A DNA stretch of 64,000 bases, taken from JBGSKV01 sp041740975. Its GTDB lineage: Bacteria; Bdellovibrionota_B; Oligoflexia; Oligoflexales; JALZUQ01. Positions 35,549 through 43,903 of the stretch are shown in pieces (within the stretch, counting starts at the first letter, position 1; the number at the start of each line of letters is the position of its first letter). Under the pieces are notes generated by a model that saw nothing but the letters and a program-made list of their open reading frames with translations, was not told where the DNA came from and ran no database searches. Position numbers and translations under genes: made by a program. The DNA lies in the NCBI GenBank assembly GCA_041740975.1, contig JBGSKV010000117.1:91333-155332 (forward strand), in the 5' to 3' direction.

Positions 35549-36406
35549 CTATTCCTCTTCTTTGTAAGGCGTGCTGTTTTTTGTTTCGTCGCGTGTGATG
35601 ACTACAGAACGTTCTTTGCCTTCGCCCTCTGAGTATGAAAACAAATCGTCTTGCGTAATCAGCTGATGCTGAAGGCGACGATGATAACTATTAGCTGGTT
35701 CGAGGCGCAATTCCGCCATCGAAGTATCCGTTTTCATAAGTTCAATAGATTCTTTGGCGTTGGTTATCGCGCGTTCTTCTACTTCTGGGTTGTGGCTGCG
35801 AATCTTGCGAGGTCCGCCCTTGCCGAATCTGCCTCCACGGCCGCCACCATCTCTCGGATTGCGTTGTTCGCGGTTACCAAATCGTCCGCCACCACCGCCA
35901 TTGCCGCGATGATCACGACTTTGACCAGGTGCGCGAGGACCCCGGGGTGCTCTTGGAGGTCTATTGGCATTGGAGCTTGGTTTTTGGTCAGTTTTGGCCT
36001 GCACGAAGCACCACTTGAGGTAGTTCATAAGCTGCGAGCGGAAAGGCGATAGGTGTTTACCCACCAAACTATCGAGGATGCACCAGCTGGAACTTTCGTC
36101 CGTGTAATCGTCAGGATTGATATTCTCGTCAAGTTTGTCAGACAGTTCTTTCAAATCGTAAACCATACCGACTACGGCAGGAATAACTTCATCTGAGTTT
36201 TCTTCGGTGAGTTCAAAGTTTTTTTCAATATCGAGGTGGAGTTGCTTTTTATAGTGGGTCACCAAACGATCCAGCGTGGACTCAGCATCTCTTAAGTTGG
36301 CTTGGCCTGGCTCAAAGCGTTGATCAAAAACGGGCTTATTGTTTTTGACACAGCCCTTTTCATATTCTAGGCATTGAAAAAGAAACTTATCGTTCGAGAT
36401 ACTCAT
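35549..36406 (-). CDS. R3H-domain protein with RG-rich linker
   Basis: A protein of 285 residues. Residues 1-140 are helical and unrecognised. Residues about 149-201 are a low-complexity Arg/Gly/Pro segment resembling eukaryotic RGG boxes. Residues about 231-271 form an R3H single-stranded nucleic-acid binding domain of the Jag/KhpB type, with Arg243-x3-His247 and 'YSEGEGKERSVVI'. The expected role is RNA or ssDNA binding in the cytoplasm. It lies between a rhodanese gene and the SDR gene, with gaps of 10 and 6 bases, hence one operon. The usual Jag partner YidC and a KH domain are absent. Confidence 0.85.
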   Translation of the reverse strand: MSISNDKFLFQCLEYEKGCVKNNKPVFDQRFEPGQANLRDAESTLDRLVTHYKKQLHLDIEKNFELTEENSDEVIPAVVGMVYDLKELSDKLDENINPDDYTDESSSWCILDSLVGKHLSPFRSQLMNYLKWCFVQAKTDQKPSSNANRPPRAPRGPRAPGQSRDHRGNGGGGGRFGNREQRNPRDGGGRGGRFGKGGPRKIRSHNPEVEERAITNAKESIELMKTDTSMAELRLEPANSYHRRLQHQLITQDDLFSYSEGEGKERSVVITRDETKNSTPYKEEE

Positions 36407-36416
36407 AAAACTTCCA

Positions 36417-36719
36417 CTAACTATTTTGTTTATGTTCTAAGTACGCCAAATACCCACCTGTAAGATTGTAGAGGGGATGTTTTGCGTACGGGTCCACGAG
36501 TTCTGCGGCTTTCATCGATCGCCGGCCACTACGACAATACAAAATAGTGGGCTTTTCCTGGGCTAAAGTGCTAGCAACTTCAGGCAGATCCGATAAAGCC
36601 AAATGTCTAGCCCCCGGAATCATACCGTCCGCAACTTCATCATCTTCACGGACATCAATAAAATCGACGCCAGTTTCTAATAAACCTGCGAGTTCATAAA
36701 TTTCAATTTCTTTTATCAA
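36417..36719 (-). CDS. single-domain rhodanese-like protein
   Basis: A protein of 100 residues if started at TTG (36719), 14 bases after the stop of the preceding gene with AAGG at fitting distance; the longer frame to 36818 would overlap that gene by 85 bases and lacks homology there. The active-site loop is 'YCRSGRRS' with the sulfur-carrying Cys, preceded by 'FIDVREDDE' and followed by 'NLTGGYLAY'. It probably transfers sulfane sulfur or acts in redox; the acceptor is unknown. Confidence 0.9.
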   Translation of the reverse strand: MIKEIEIYELAGLLETGVDFIDVREDDEVADGMIPGARHLALSDLPEVASTLAQEKPTILYCRSGRRSMKAAELVDPYAKHPLYNLTGGYLAYLEHKQNS

Positions 36720-36733
36720 GAAGTTGGCCTTAC

Positions 36734-37069
36734 TTATTTTTGCTGAGAATGGAGAATACGTTTTGCCAAACTCAAGACGCGAGCGCTTATGTTTGCCAGT
36801 TGGTCGGCTTTGGTCCACTGATCAGTTCGTTTATGAAGAGTGTAAACATTTAGTTCCAGATCACCATCAAAACAATCGAGGATCGCTTCCGCCGCACTAA
36901 TTTGTTCTTTTGATCCTAACTTAGCGCTTTCCAACATCTGCGCGATGACATTCAATGCTTTCACAGCATCGTCTTCGCCTTCAGTGTCGAGTAGTTCACA
37001 AAATTGTCCAAGAGCGACGATGAGGTCAGCGCTTGATTCTTCCCGGTTGCGTTTCAGTATCTCGGACAT
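36734..37069 (-). CDS. small helical protein of unknown function
   Basis: A protein of 111 residues, acidic and fully helical in appearance, without signal peptide or recognisable motif. GGGAT lies before the ATG. It is the first gene of the operon with rhodanese, R3H and SDR genes. Its conserved-looking 'LGQFCELLDTEGEDD' stretch gives no family I know. Confidence 0.75.
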   Translation of the reverse strand: MSEILKRNREESSADLIVALGQFCELLDTEGEDDAVKALNVIAQMLESAKLGSKEQISAAEAILDCFDGDLELNVYTLHKRTDQWTKADQLANISARVLSLAKRILHSQQK

Positions 37070-37190
37070 TGATTATCCCTGTGGCAGTAAAAAAAAATCT
37101 GAACTTTGTTTTTAGCGGGAATTTTCAAATTTTACAATAAGCGTGTGGGGTTAGCTCGTCTTTTCGCTCAAACCCCCTCTGGTTTCCGGC

Positions 37191-37219
37191 TTGACACCCA
37201 CAGGAGGGGCAGGTACAAC
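37191..37219 (+). promoter_or_regulatory. promoter for tRNA-Lys/tRNA-Glu
   Basis: TTGACA (37191-37196) and TACAAC (37214-37219) are spaced by 17 bases, about 30 bases before the 5' end of tRNA-Lys. The perfect -35 suits a stable-RNA promoter. Confidence 0.6.
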
Positions 37220-37248
37220 TTTTCTCTCGTAGACGGGCAAGTATTTTC

Positions 37249-37321
37249 GGGCTCTTAGCTCAGTTGGTAGAGCAGTACACTTTTAATGTACGGGTCGCTG
37301 GTTCGAATCCAGCAGGGCTCA
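37249..37321 (+). tRNA. tRNA-Lys (TTT)
   Basis: Cloverleaf of 73 bases: acceptor GGGCTCT / AGGGCTC (seven pairs, two of them G-U), D arm, anticodon loop CTTTTAA with anticodon TTT, and T arm GCTGG-TTCGAAT-CCAGC. The CCA end is not encoded (ACT follows). It is co-transcribed with tRNA-Glu 24 bases later. Confidence 0.95.
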
Positions 37322-37345
37322 CTTTCTTGCACGGTTTGTCGCCAG

Positions 37346-37420
37346 GTCCCCATCGTCTAGCCTGGCCCAGGACACCGCCCTTTCACGGCGGTAACAGGGG
37401 TTCGAATCCCCTTGGGGACG
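37346..37420 (+). tRNA. tRNA-Glu (TTC)
   Basis: Acceptor GTCCCCA / TGGGGAC, anticodon loop CTTTCAC with anticodon TTC between CCGCC/GGCGG, and T arm AGGGG-TTCGAAT-CCCCT. The discriminator is G and CCA is encoded directly after it (37421-37423), unlike the preceding tRNA-Lys. Confidence 0.97.
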
Positions 37421-37481
37421 CCAAACTTAGTCTAATAGACGACCGAAACGTCTTTAGACACGGGGGACGCGGAAAAATCAT

Positions 37482-37506
37482 GAGAAATAATTTTCTATTA
37501 TTTCTC
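37482..37506 (+). repeat. perfect AT-rich hairpin between tRNA-Glu and the adhesin-like gene
   Basis: GAGAAATAAT-TTTCT-ATTATTTCTC gives a perfect 10-base stem with 5-base loop, about 60 bases after tRNA-Glu and 55 before the next ATG. It may help end the tRNA transcript or protect the 5' end of the next mRNA; there is no long T tract, so it is not a classical terminator. Confidence 0.5.
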
Positions 37507-37560
37507 TTCCATCAACGAAGTCTGAAAAAATCCCAAAACAATTCAAAGGAACGTCTAGCC

Positions 37561-38274
37561 ATGAAAAAAATTGCATTTGTCGTCTTATCGCTTTTGATTT
37601 CCCAAGCCACTTTTGCAGAAACCAAGGAATTCGATCTGAAGGGAATTACCAAAGTCGAAATCAACAATACCAGTGGCAACGTTAAGGTCAAGGGAGTGGA
37701 AAGCGGCAAAGTTACGGTTGTTGCCGATAAAAAGAAGTTTGGCGAAAGCTGTACTTTGACCATGAACAAAACAGGCGAAGTTCTTCTCATAGATGTTAAG
37801 AAGAGCGGATTTTTCGGAGCAGATTGCCACGTTGATTTTGATATTCAGGCTCCCAAGTCAGCCGCCTTAGATGTCGAATCTGGTTCGGGCGACTTGAGCG
37901 TGACAGGAATGCAAGGCGACTTGGTTTTTGTTTTGGGAAGTGGAATTGTCAATGTTGATGCAGTGGTAAAAAAGTTAAATGGAAAAATCGGTAGTGGCAA
38001 TATCACTATCAATGGTCTCACGGCGGGTGGTCAGTTGACGGCGGGTAGCGGCAACATTGCAATATCTTACAATTTGCCTCCACAAAATGGTGAGTTGGAC
38101 ATCAAGTCTGGTTCCGGAAACACCGAAATCAAAATGCCAAGAAATTCTAAACTTCACGCTTCATTTTTCGCGGGCAGTGGCCAGTTGACGAATGAGGTCG
38201 GAGATACACCTCAAAGTCCCTTCAAGATTTCGATGAAGACCGGTTCTGGAAATCTGCATATCAAAAAATTATGA
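37561..38274 (+). CDS. exported beta-helix-like protein (DUF4097 type)
   Basis: A protein of 237 residues starting at ATG 37561 with AAAGGAAC upstream; the open frame extends back through the tRNAs, which cannot be coding. A signal peptide (MKKIAFVVLSLLISQATFA) is followed by repeated short beta turns of the 'SGSGDLSV', 'GSGNITI', 'AGSGNIAI', 'SGSGNTEI', 'GSGNLHI' kind, the hallmark of DUF4097 putative adhesins. It overlaps the next gene by four bases (ATGA). Confidence 0.85.
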   Translation: MKKIAFVVLSLLISQATFAETKEFDLKGITKVEINNTSGNVKVKGVESGKVTVVADKKKFGESCTLTMNKTGEVLLIDVKKSGFFGADCHVDFDIQAPKSAALDVESGSGDLSVTGMQGDLVFVLGSGIVNVDAVVKKLNGKIGSGNITINGLTAGGQLTAGSGNIAISYNLPPQNGELDIKSGSGNTEIKMPRNSKLHASFFAGSGQLTNEVGDTPQSPFKISMKTGSGNLHIKKL

Positions 38275-39224
38275 GTTTAGAGACTTCGCTGCAAAAGTCA
38301 GTGGGTTATCTTTCGTCGGCAAAAGCGCTGGACGATTTAGATCGCGATGCTTATTGGCCGAAATGGGGCAGTCCTTGGTGGCATATGCTCTTGCTGCACG
38401 AGATGGGTGAAACTCAGCTCATCCCGCAGCAGACGATTGAAAAATTCATCGCGAAACTCAACCAATATCCAATGAAAAAATTCCCGGCTCAGTCAGGCAG
38501 ATTGCCGGCCGGTATCGATCCTTACAGAGAAGTGCCTTGTCACTGCCAGTTAGGAACAGTGTACCAAGTTTTATACGCTAGGGGTGTGAACGTTGATAGT
38601 CAGGTGCCCTGGCTTCGGCCTTGGTTTTTGCAAAGTCAGATGGACGACGGTGGGTTGAATTGTGACGAGCAAGCCTATGTTGTAAAAGGTGAAACGCCTA
38701 GTTCTATGGTTGGCACGATTGGACCGTTTGAAGCCATTTTATTTTGTACGGATCGCTCCTGGACGGCGGAGGAAATTCGCTTCCTTAAAAAGGGGGCGGA
38801 TTTCTTAAGTACGCGACAACTCAGGATAGGCTCGCAAACTCAGTACAATGCTAACGAACGAGAGAGTGCAAAAGAATGGACCGATCTATGCTTTCCTCGC
38901 TTTTACTATTACGATGTGCTGCGAGGGCTCAATGCACTGCTGGCTTGGTCCGAAAAATCTAACAACCAACTTCAATTCTCGGAGATCCAAGACGTAGTGA
39001 GCCTTCTTAAAAGCAAGTTTCCTGACAACCAAGTGGTCGTTGAGAGAAAGGCTTTTGACGGGGCGAAATCCTTTTTCTTGGCGGATTACGGCAAGTGGGA
39101 AAAAAGGCTATCAAATTCATTTGCACTGCTAGACGAAGTTAGTGAAATCGGAAAATTGAACCCATATCTTTCAAAGCAGTGGTCAGACTGTCAGTTGCGA
39201 TTGGCTAAACTTAGTTTTTTGTAG
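38271..39224 (+). CDS. cytoplasmic protein, possible alpha/alpha-toroid fold
   Basis: A protein of 317 residues without signal peptide, translationally coupled to the DUF4097 gene. It is Trp-rich and helical with 'WPKWGSPWWHMLLLHEMGE', 'CHCQLGTVYQVLYARGV', 'LPWL'-like and 'SQMDDGGLNCDEQAY' segments that recall the (alpha/alpha)-toroid repeats of prenyltransferase/squalene-cyclase-like proteins. Catalytic motifs of true cyclases were not seen. The fold call is tentative and the function unknown. Confidence 0.6.
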   Translation: MSLETSLQKSVGYLSSAKALDDLDRDAYWPKWGSPWWHMLLLHEMGETQLIPQQTIEKFIAKLNQYPMKKFPAQSGRLPAGIDPYREVPCHCQLGTVYQVLYARGVNVDSQVPWLRPWFLQSQMDDGGLNCDEQAYVVKGETPSSMVGTIGPFEAILFCTDRSWTAEEIRFLKKGADFLSTRQLRIGSQTQYNANERESAKEWTDLCFPRFYYYDVLRGLNALLAWSEKSNNQLQFSEIQDVVSLLKSKFPDNQVVVERKAFDGAKSFFLADYGKWEKRLSNSFALLDEVSEIGKLNPYLSKQWSDCQLRLAKLSFL

Positions 39225-39266
39225 GTGACTTCCGTTGGTCTCGGTAGCGGCCAATCTTAATCTTTT

Positions 39267-39911
39267 CTAAAAAAGTCTAGACGTAACGGATTTAAATCCA
39301 TTGGCATCGAAGGTTCCGTCCTCAGGGTAAACCTGCATGACCATACCCTCGCCCGCGACATAGATTTGCCTCGATGCAGTCGTTTGAGGGGTGACTAAGG
39401 TTAAGAGAGCGTAGGCGTTCTTAAACTTGCGTCCATCAGAATGTGTATAATTTCCGACAAATTCCCATCGCCAATGCAGTTCGGCCGAAAGGCCCTCAGA
39501 TGTAAGAGTAAAAATACCTTCCAAGCCATCACGTGGCTCTGGGAAGCGATGGTTTGGGGACTCTAGCCAGCGCTGCTGAGCTTCATTCCACAAAAGAAGG
39601 TTATCGCCTTCATAAGCAACATAACCGGTGTTTGTTACGCCTGTTTCTGAGTTCACATTCTTGTTAACATGAACACTCGTCTTACCATGAACTTTATGCT
39701 TTTTCGTCTCAAGGGTGGTTGAATACCGAAGGACGTCACTTGGTTCTGGACTATGGTCTGAATAAGTCGTTACTTCATAATGTAAAACTTTGCCGACTTT
39801 TTCAGTTAGGTAGGGTTTCTTGAAAGGATTCCAGTTAAAAACCCAGCTACATGCATATCCATTGGAACTGACCAAAGAAGCCCATAGGACAAGAATAAAT
39901 AAAATTTTCAC
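39267..39911 (-). CDS. exported beta-rich protein of unknown function
   Basis: A protein of 214 residues with signal peptide (MKILFILVLWASLVSSNGYA) and then a single Cys directly after cleavage; 'NGYAC' is not a standard lipobox. The mature protein looks like an antiparallel beta fold with many Thr, Val and Tyr. No family was recognised. It converges on the toroid-like gene. Confidence 0.7.
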   Translation of the reverse strand: MKILFILVLWASLVSSNGYACSWVFNWNPFKKPYLTEKVGKVLHYEVTTYSDHSPEPSDVLRYSTTLETKKHKVHGKTSVHVNKNVNSETGVTNTGYVAYEGDNLLLWNEAQQRWLESPNHRFPEPRDGLEGIFTLTSEGLSAELHWRWEFVGNYTHSDGRKFKNAYALLTLVTPQTTASRQIYVAGEGMVMQVYPEDGTFDANGFKSVTSRLF

Positions 39912-40017
39912 TTTTCCCCCGTATATTCCTTAAAGACGCGCGGTTCTAACATGGGAGTTTCTCGATGACAAGTATTGCGACTGGCTGGATAGTCAATATT
40001 TTGAAAGTTGCTTGTAC

Positions 40018-40788
40018 TTACGTGACAACACTGAACAACATTCGAATCGCTAGCACCGAGACCAAAATTTTGACTACAATTTTGAAATGTCGTTCAGAAA
40101 TTTTATGCAAAGCTAGCTTGCCAAGGTAAGCACCAACAAAAGTCATAACAACCATCGCTAAAAGTGCAAGCCAGTAGCCATCCACACGAAATCCCCAGCG
40201 AACGAAAATAATGATTTTAAGAAAATGCGTCAGCCCCGCGCAACTGGCTTCCGTTGCAATAAAAGAATGACGATCTATGCGTGGGTCTTTGACTAGGAAA
40301 GGATGGATCAGTGGTCCAGAGATACCGATAAATAACGATAAAAAAGTGGAAAGCGAACCCAAAACCCCATAATTAAAAGCCCCACCGGTGCGTACCAATT
40401 TATAAAGTGGAATCCAAGTTGAGATCAAGATAAATACCGCGACAGAGATGGCAATTAATTTTGGCGAAAAAGTGACAGGCACAAAAAGTCCAACTAAAGC
40501 ACCAACCAAGGCTCCATATAAATAATGAAGAAAAATTTCTCGGCGAACTTCCTTAAGACCTAACAAGACGCGGCTGAGGTTACTACCGAGTTGGACAATG
40601 CCATGAATAGGAATGAGAAGAGTAGGCGGAAGAACTTGACCCATAGCGGCCATAAGGACCGTGCCACCACCCACTCCTGAAATTCCAGAAATAGTACTTC
40701 CTATGAGGGCGCTAAGAATAAGGAATAGAATGTCGGAGTTTGAAAGTTGCAAGTGATGGGCCCCGAGTCTTGATGACAAAGCTAACAT
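40018..40788 (-). CDS. TauE/SafE-family membrane exporter
   Basis: A protein of 256 residues with about eight membrane helices. The family's repeated signature is seen: 'ALIGSTISGISGVGGGTVLMAAM' in the first half and 'FLSLFIGISGPLIHPFLV' in the second. Members export sulfite, sulfoacetate or other small anions; the substrate cannot be read from sequence. It stands alone, divergent from the VWA gene at 40922. Confidence 0.9.
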   Translation of the reverse strand: MLALSSRLGAHHLQLSNSDILFLILSALIGSTISGISGVGGGTVLMAAMGQVLPPTLLIPIHGIVQLGSNLSRVLLGLKEVRREIFLHYLYGALVGALVGLFVPVTFSPKLIAISVAVFILISTWIPLYKLVRTGGAFNYGVLGSLSTFLSLFIGISGPLIHPFLVKDPRIDRHSFIATEASCAGLTHFLKIIIFVRWGFRVDGYWLALLAMVVMTFVGAYLGKLALHKISERHFKIVVKILVSVLAIRMLFSVVT

Positions 40789-40921
40789 GTAACAAACTTG
40801 ACACTGAGCCCCAAGTCTTCACAGCTACAACGGAAATAGTCCTTTTAAATTAGCTGGTTAAATCTGGCATAGTCGTTGCACTTCAATCGATTGTACGAAA
40901 CCGTTTTCTGGGGAGAGTGTT

Positions 40922-42220
40922 GTGGGAACTTCAACAAAATTGTTATCGCTGGCGTTGGCTTTAGTCATGGCGGCATGCGGTGATTCAAACTTTCGAAGCG
41001 GTGGCGTAGCGCTTCGCAAACCTGCGAACCAATCTGTCCAGATACCAGGAATCGATCCTATGATCAACGGAGGCGACAAAACAATTGGTCGCGGTGACAG
41101 TCTTAATATCAGCATCGACGCTGGTGGAATCAAAAATATGGGTGAGGGAACAACAACAGTTTTAAATCCTGTCGATTTGGTATTCGTAGTCGACACATCA
41201 AGCAGTATGAAAGATCAGATCAATTCCGTTAAGTCTGGCATTGATAGTCTTACGAGCCAGCTTCGCGCCAGAGGCATCGATCTTTGGGTGGGATTCGTCG
41301 GTTTCAGCGATTCTAAAAGTTCAGTTCATGCTCAAACAACAAGTCCATTTTTGACCAATAATATGTCGAGTTTCAAATCTTACATGAATGGCATCGTAGC
41401 AGGCGGAACACACAATCAGGGTAACGAAGATATGCCGGAAGGTGGACTTTATGCAATTGGACATGCCGTGGACCAGCTTGGAAATGGCTCGGGACGATCA
41501 AACGCTTTAAAGGCCATAGTTTATGTGAGTGACGTGGTGGCGCACAATGGTGCCGATACTTCCGTAAGTGAAGATGGCATGCCGCGCGACTGTACGGTGA
41601 CCGCTCCGATGCAAAAAATTTCGCAGTTGGTGAGTAAATTGGGTTCGTCAGATAAATTTAAGCTTTTCTACAGTGTTGCTACGACTGGTGCAACGCAAGG
41701 TGTTTATCGCTGCAATAATAACGGAAATGTAAATGGCCCAACGGCGCGTGAACAGATGCAGTCTTTAATGAGCTCGATTTTGCCAAATGTTTCTTACAAA
41801 GGTGGGGAGTTATTAAAATCAAACGGAACGTCTGCTTGGCCACTTGCAAACTCAACTTTAGTTGAGTCTATTTTACCAGCCTTAACGAAAACAGTTTCTT
41901 CGGGTCCCAACCAAGGCGCATGCATCGCTCAATCAGCGCAGCTTTTTGATACGACCACGAATCCAAACATGCCGATCTCTTCCTGGCAGCCTTCTACGAT
42001 GCAAGAGGCCTATCAAACTTTCTCGACATCTAATCAGATTGTACTGAGCAATGTATTCAAGGATTCTTATAATTTATCCCTAGGACAACACTTGCTGGAA
42101 ATCCGTGTGCAACGATGCTGTATGGATCAAAGTGTTCTATCCGGTGGTTCCATTTCACAGGCTTCCTGCAACGCGCAGTCCTATCTGCAAACCATCCGCT
42201 ATAACGTCAACGTACGCTAA
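40922..42220 (+). CDS. VWA-domain lipoprotein (copy 2)
   Basis: A protein of 432 residues starting at GTG with GGGGAGAG just upstream. The leader ends at Val-Met-Ala-Ala-Cys19 and continues 'GDSNFRSGGVAL', clearly like copy 1. The VWA domain starts at about residue 80 with 'LVFVVDTSSSMKD' (MIDAS) and 'WVGFVGFSDS'. The C-terminal half contains three or more Cys pairs. It likely binds a ligand at the envelope. Confidence 0.88.
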   Translation: MGTSTKLLSLALALVMAACGDSNFRSGGVALRKPANQSVQIPGIDPMINGGDKTIGRGDSLNISIDAGGIKNMGEGTTTVLNPVDLVFVVDTSSSMKDQINSVKSGIDSLTSQLRARGIDLWVGFVGFSDSKSSVHAQTTSPFLTNNMSSFKSYMNGIVAGGTHNQGNEDMPEGGLYAIGHAVDQLGNGSGRSNALKAIVYVSDVVAHNGADTSVSEDGMPRDCTVTAPMQKISQLVSKLGSSDKFKLFYSVATTGATQGVYRCNNNGNVNGPTAREQMQSLMSSILPNVSYKGGELLKSNGTSAWPLANSTLVESILPALTKTVSSGPNQGACIAQSAQLFDTTTNPNMPISSWQPSTMQEAYQTFSTSNQIVLSNVFKDSYNLSLGQHLLEIRVQRCCMDQSVLSGGSISQASCNAQSYLQTIRYNVNVR

Positions 42221-42228
42221 TCTCCATG

Positions 42229-42255
42229 GCCCCACCTCTAGGTGGGGCTATCTTA
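42229..42255 (+). terminator. rho-independent hairpin after VWA copy 2
   Basis: GCCCCACC-TCTA-GGTGGGGC is a perfect 8-base stem with a 4-base loop, 9 bases after the stop. The following TATCTT is only a weak U tract. Confidence 0.75.
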
Positions 42256-42317
42256 ACATCCCGATTTAAATCACGATTGCCGCATTTTTTGACAAAATCC
42301 TAAAGTCCTACCTGCCC

Positions 42318-43337
42318 ATGCCGATCCTAATGGAGTACGGAGATTCGACACTTTTTTTTAGGTTCGTAATGGGACATCCAAAAACAAAAGCCCCTGAGTT
42401 TGAGCTCTTCAGCGCCGAGCAGTTGCTCGACAATACCGTCACTGACTTCGAACTTTATCTAAAGCTTTCGGAGCATCTCGTCCTTTACAGCAGCCATGGT
42501 TACCACTGGGAAAAACGCGAACTCGAAGATCTCCTCCGCGAAGGTCATAAAAATTTTATTATCAGAGCTGAAGATCTGCCCAAAGTAAAAATGTACGCCG
42601 AGATGGCGAGACTTCCCGAAATTGATAATAACGAAGAACCAGCACAACGCATTCATTCGATTGAGCAAGTGGGCGCTTCTTTCACGCGCGCACTGTTTGA
42701 AGGTGAGATCACCGAGACTTGTGTCGACAAAGCCAAACAACTCGGTAAATCCATCGTCCACTGTTTGCAGGAAGATCCACAGTCTATCCTTCATATCTCT
42801 GAACTAGCGAGCCATGATTATTATACCTATCACCATAGTATTCGTGTGGCGACTTACGCGGTGGCCATCGCCCTTGAAATGGGTCAGAAAGACGAACATC
42901 AACTTAACGAACTTGCCCTTGGTGCGATTTTTCACGATATCGGCAAAAAGTATCTGCCGCTCTCGCTTTTACACAAAGCCGGAACCCTAACGGAAGAAGA
43001 ATGGGCGCAGATTCGCTCTCACCCCGAACTCGGCCGTGAATCCATCAAAGAACTCAGCTTTGGGCACGTCCCGGCTGAGATTATCTTGCACCACCATGAA
43101 AAACTCGATGGTACTGGTTATCCGCATGCGCTGGAGGGTGATGCAATTTTGCCGGAAGTTCAGATCGTTACGCTGGCAGATGTTTTCGACGCTTTGACTT
43201 CGGTGAGAAGTTACCAAAAGAAACGTAGTAACTTTAATGCTCTCGATTTTATTAAACAGAAGATGCTTGGGGAGAAGATATCGCGCGATACGTTTAAGGC
43301 GCTAGTTGCCAGCCTTGCGGAAAAAGAACCAGACTAG
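42318..43337 (+). CDS. HD-GYP domain protein (probable cyclic-di-GMP phosphodiesterase)
   Basis: A protein of 339 residues. Residues 1-155 are an unrecognised N-terminal region. The HD-GYP domain spans about 158-335: His172/His173, His206-Asp207 in 'IFHDIGKKYLP', and 'HHHEKLDGTGYP' (258-269) with intact GYP. It should hydrolyse cyclic-di-GMP, a signal important in predatory lifestyles. Start is uncertain: ATG 42318 has no clear ribosome site, while ATG 42369 has AGG 7 bases upstream and would trim 17 residues. No signal peptide. Confidence 0.92.
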   Translation: MPILMEYGDSTLFFRFVMGHPKTKAPEFELFSAEQLLDNTVTDFELYLKLSEHLVLYSSHGYHWEKRELEDLLREGHKNFIIRAEDLPKVKMYAEMARLPEIDNNEEPAQRIHSIEQVGASFTRALFEGEITETCVDKAKQLGKSIVHCLQEDPQSILHISELASHDYYTYHHSIRVATYAVAIALEMGQKDEHQLNELALGAIFHDIGKKYLPLSLLHKAGTLTEEEWAQIRSHPELGRESIKELSFGHVPAEIILHHHEKLDGTGYPHALEGDAILPEVQIVTLADVFDALTSVRSYQKKRSNFNALDFIKQKMLGEKISRDTFKALVASLAEKEPD

Positions 43338-43368
43338 GTTCCATTCAAATATTACCTAAACAAATAAA

Positions 43369-43394
43369 AATAGCCCGCCTTGCAGCGGGCTATT
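43369..43394. terminator. bidirectional rho-independent terminator
   Basis: AATAGCCCGC-CTTGCA-GCGGGCTATT is a perfect 10-base stem with 6-base loop between the convergent HD-GYP and rpsU genes. On the minus strand TTTTTATTTG follows, and on the plus strand CATTTT, so it mainly serves rpsU. Confidence 0.9.
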
Positions 43395-43416
43395 CATTTT
43401 AAAATATCTTGAAGTC

Positions 43417-43617
43417 TTAGAATTGACCCATTTTGCGCATTTGCTTGATACGGCGCTTTTGGGCAGCTAGAGATTTTTTCTTTCTACGGATAGATGGCTT
43501 TTCGTAGAACTCACGTTTTCTAACGTCAGAAATCACACCAGCTTTTTCGACTTGTTTCTTGAAGATTTTGAGAACTCGGTCAATCGACTCACCGTCTCTT
43601 ACTTTTATTCCTGGCAT
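43417..43617 (-). CDS. rpsU: 30S ribosomal protein S21
   Basis: A protein of 66 residues, basic, the full S21 length. 'MPGIKVRDGESIDRVLKIFKKQ' start, 'REFYEKPSIRRKKK' middle and Lys/Arg-rich end are diagnostic. It is part of the small ribosomal subunit near the anti-Shine-Dalgarno. It is alone here, without the dnaG-rpoD genes that follow it in enterics, and has its own terminator. A 286-base region upstream (43618-43903) separates it from the next gene. Confidence 0.97.
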   Translation of the reverse strand: MPGIKVRDGESIDRVLKIFKKQVEKAGVISDVRKREFYEKPSIRRKKKSLAAQKRRIKQMRKMGQF

Positions 43618-43837
43618 ACTTAACGTTTCCTATCTCTAAACCTAAATTCTTAAAAATACCGCTACTCAGCGAGGCTACTATTATTAATTCAGTTTGAAGG
43701 ATAGGACAACTGCATATATTCGGGTGCAAAGGACCAAAAAGTACCAATTATTTCAATATATTATGGAAATACCGCAGGACATTGCGCGGGATAAGTCGAA
43801 AAAAACGCACTTTCTTGCCGCAAACCCAACACCCGCA

Positions 43838-43866
43838 AAGACAAGCCTATCGTAATTTGTTATAAT
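43838..43866 (+). promoter_or_regulatory. promoter for the basic protein gene at 43904
   Basis: AAGACA (43838-43843), a 17-base spacer and a perfect TATAAT (43861-43866) lie 37 bases before the ATG. Confidence 0.55.
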
Positions 43867-43903
43867 AAACCGTTCATGATATCTACATCCGCCTGGAGTA
43901 TCT

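Noticed and set aside
37264..37560. Open frame running through both tRNA genes into the DUF4097 gene
   Set aside because: It is non-coding tRNA sequence; the signal peptide and ribosome site put the true start at 37561.
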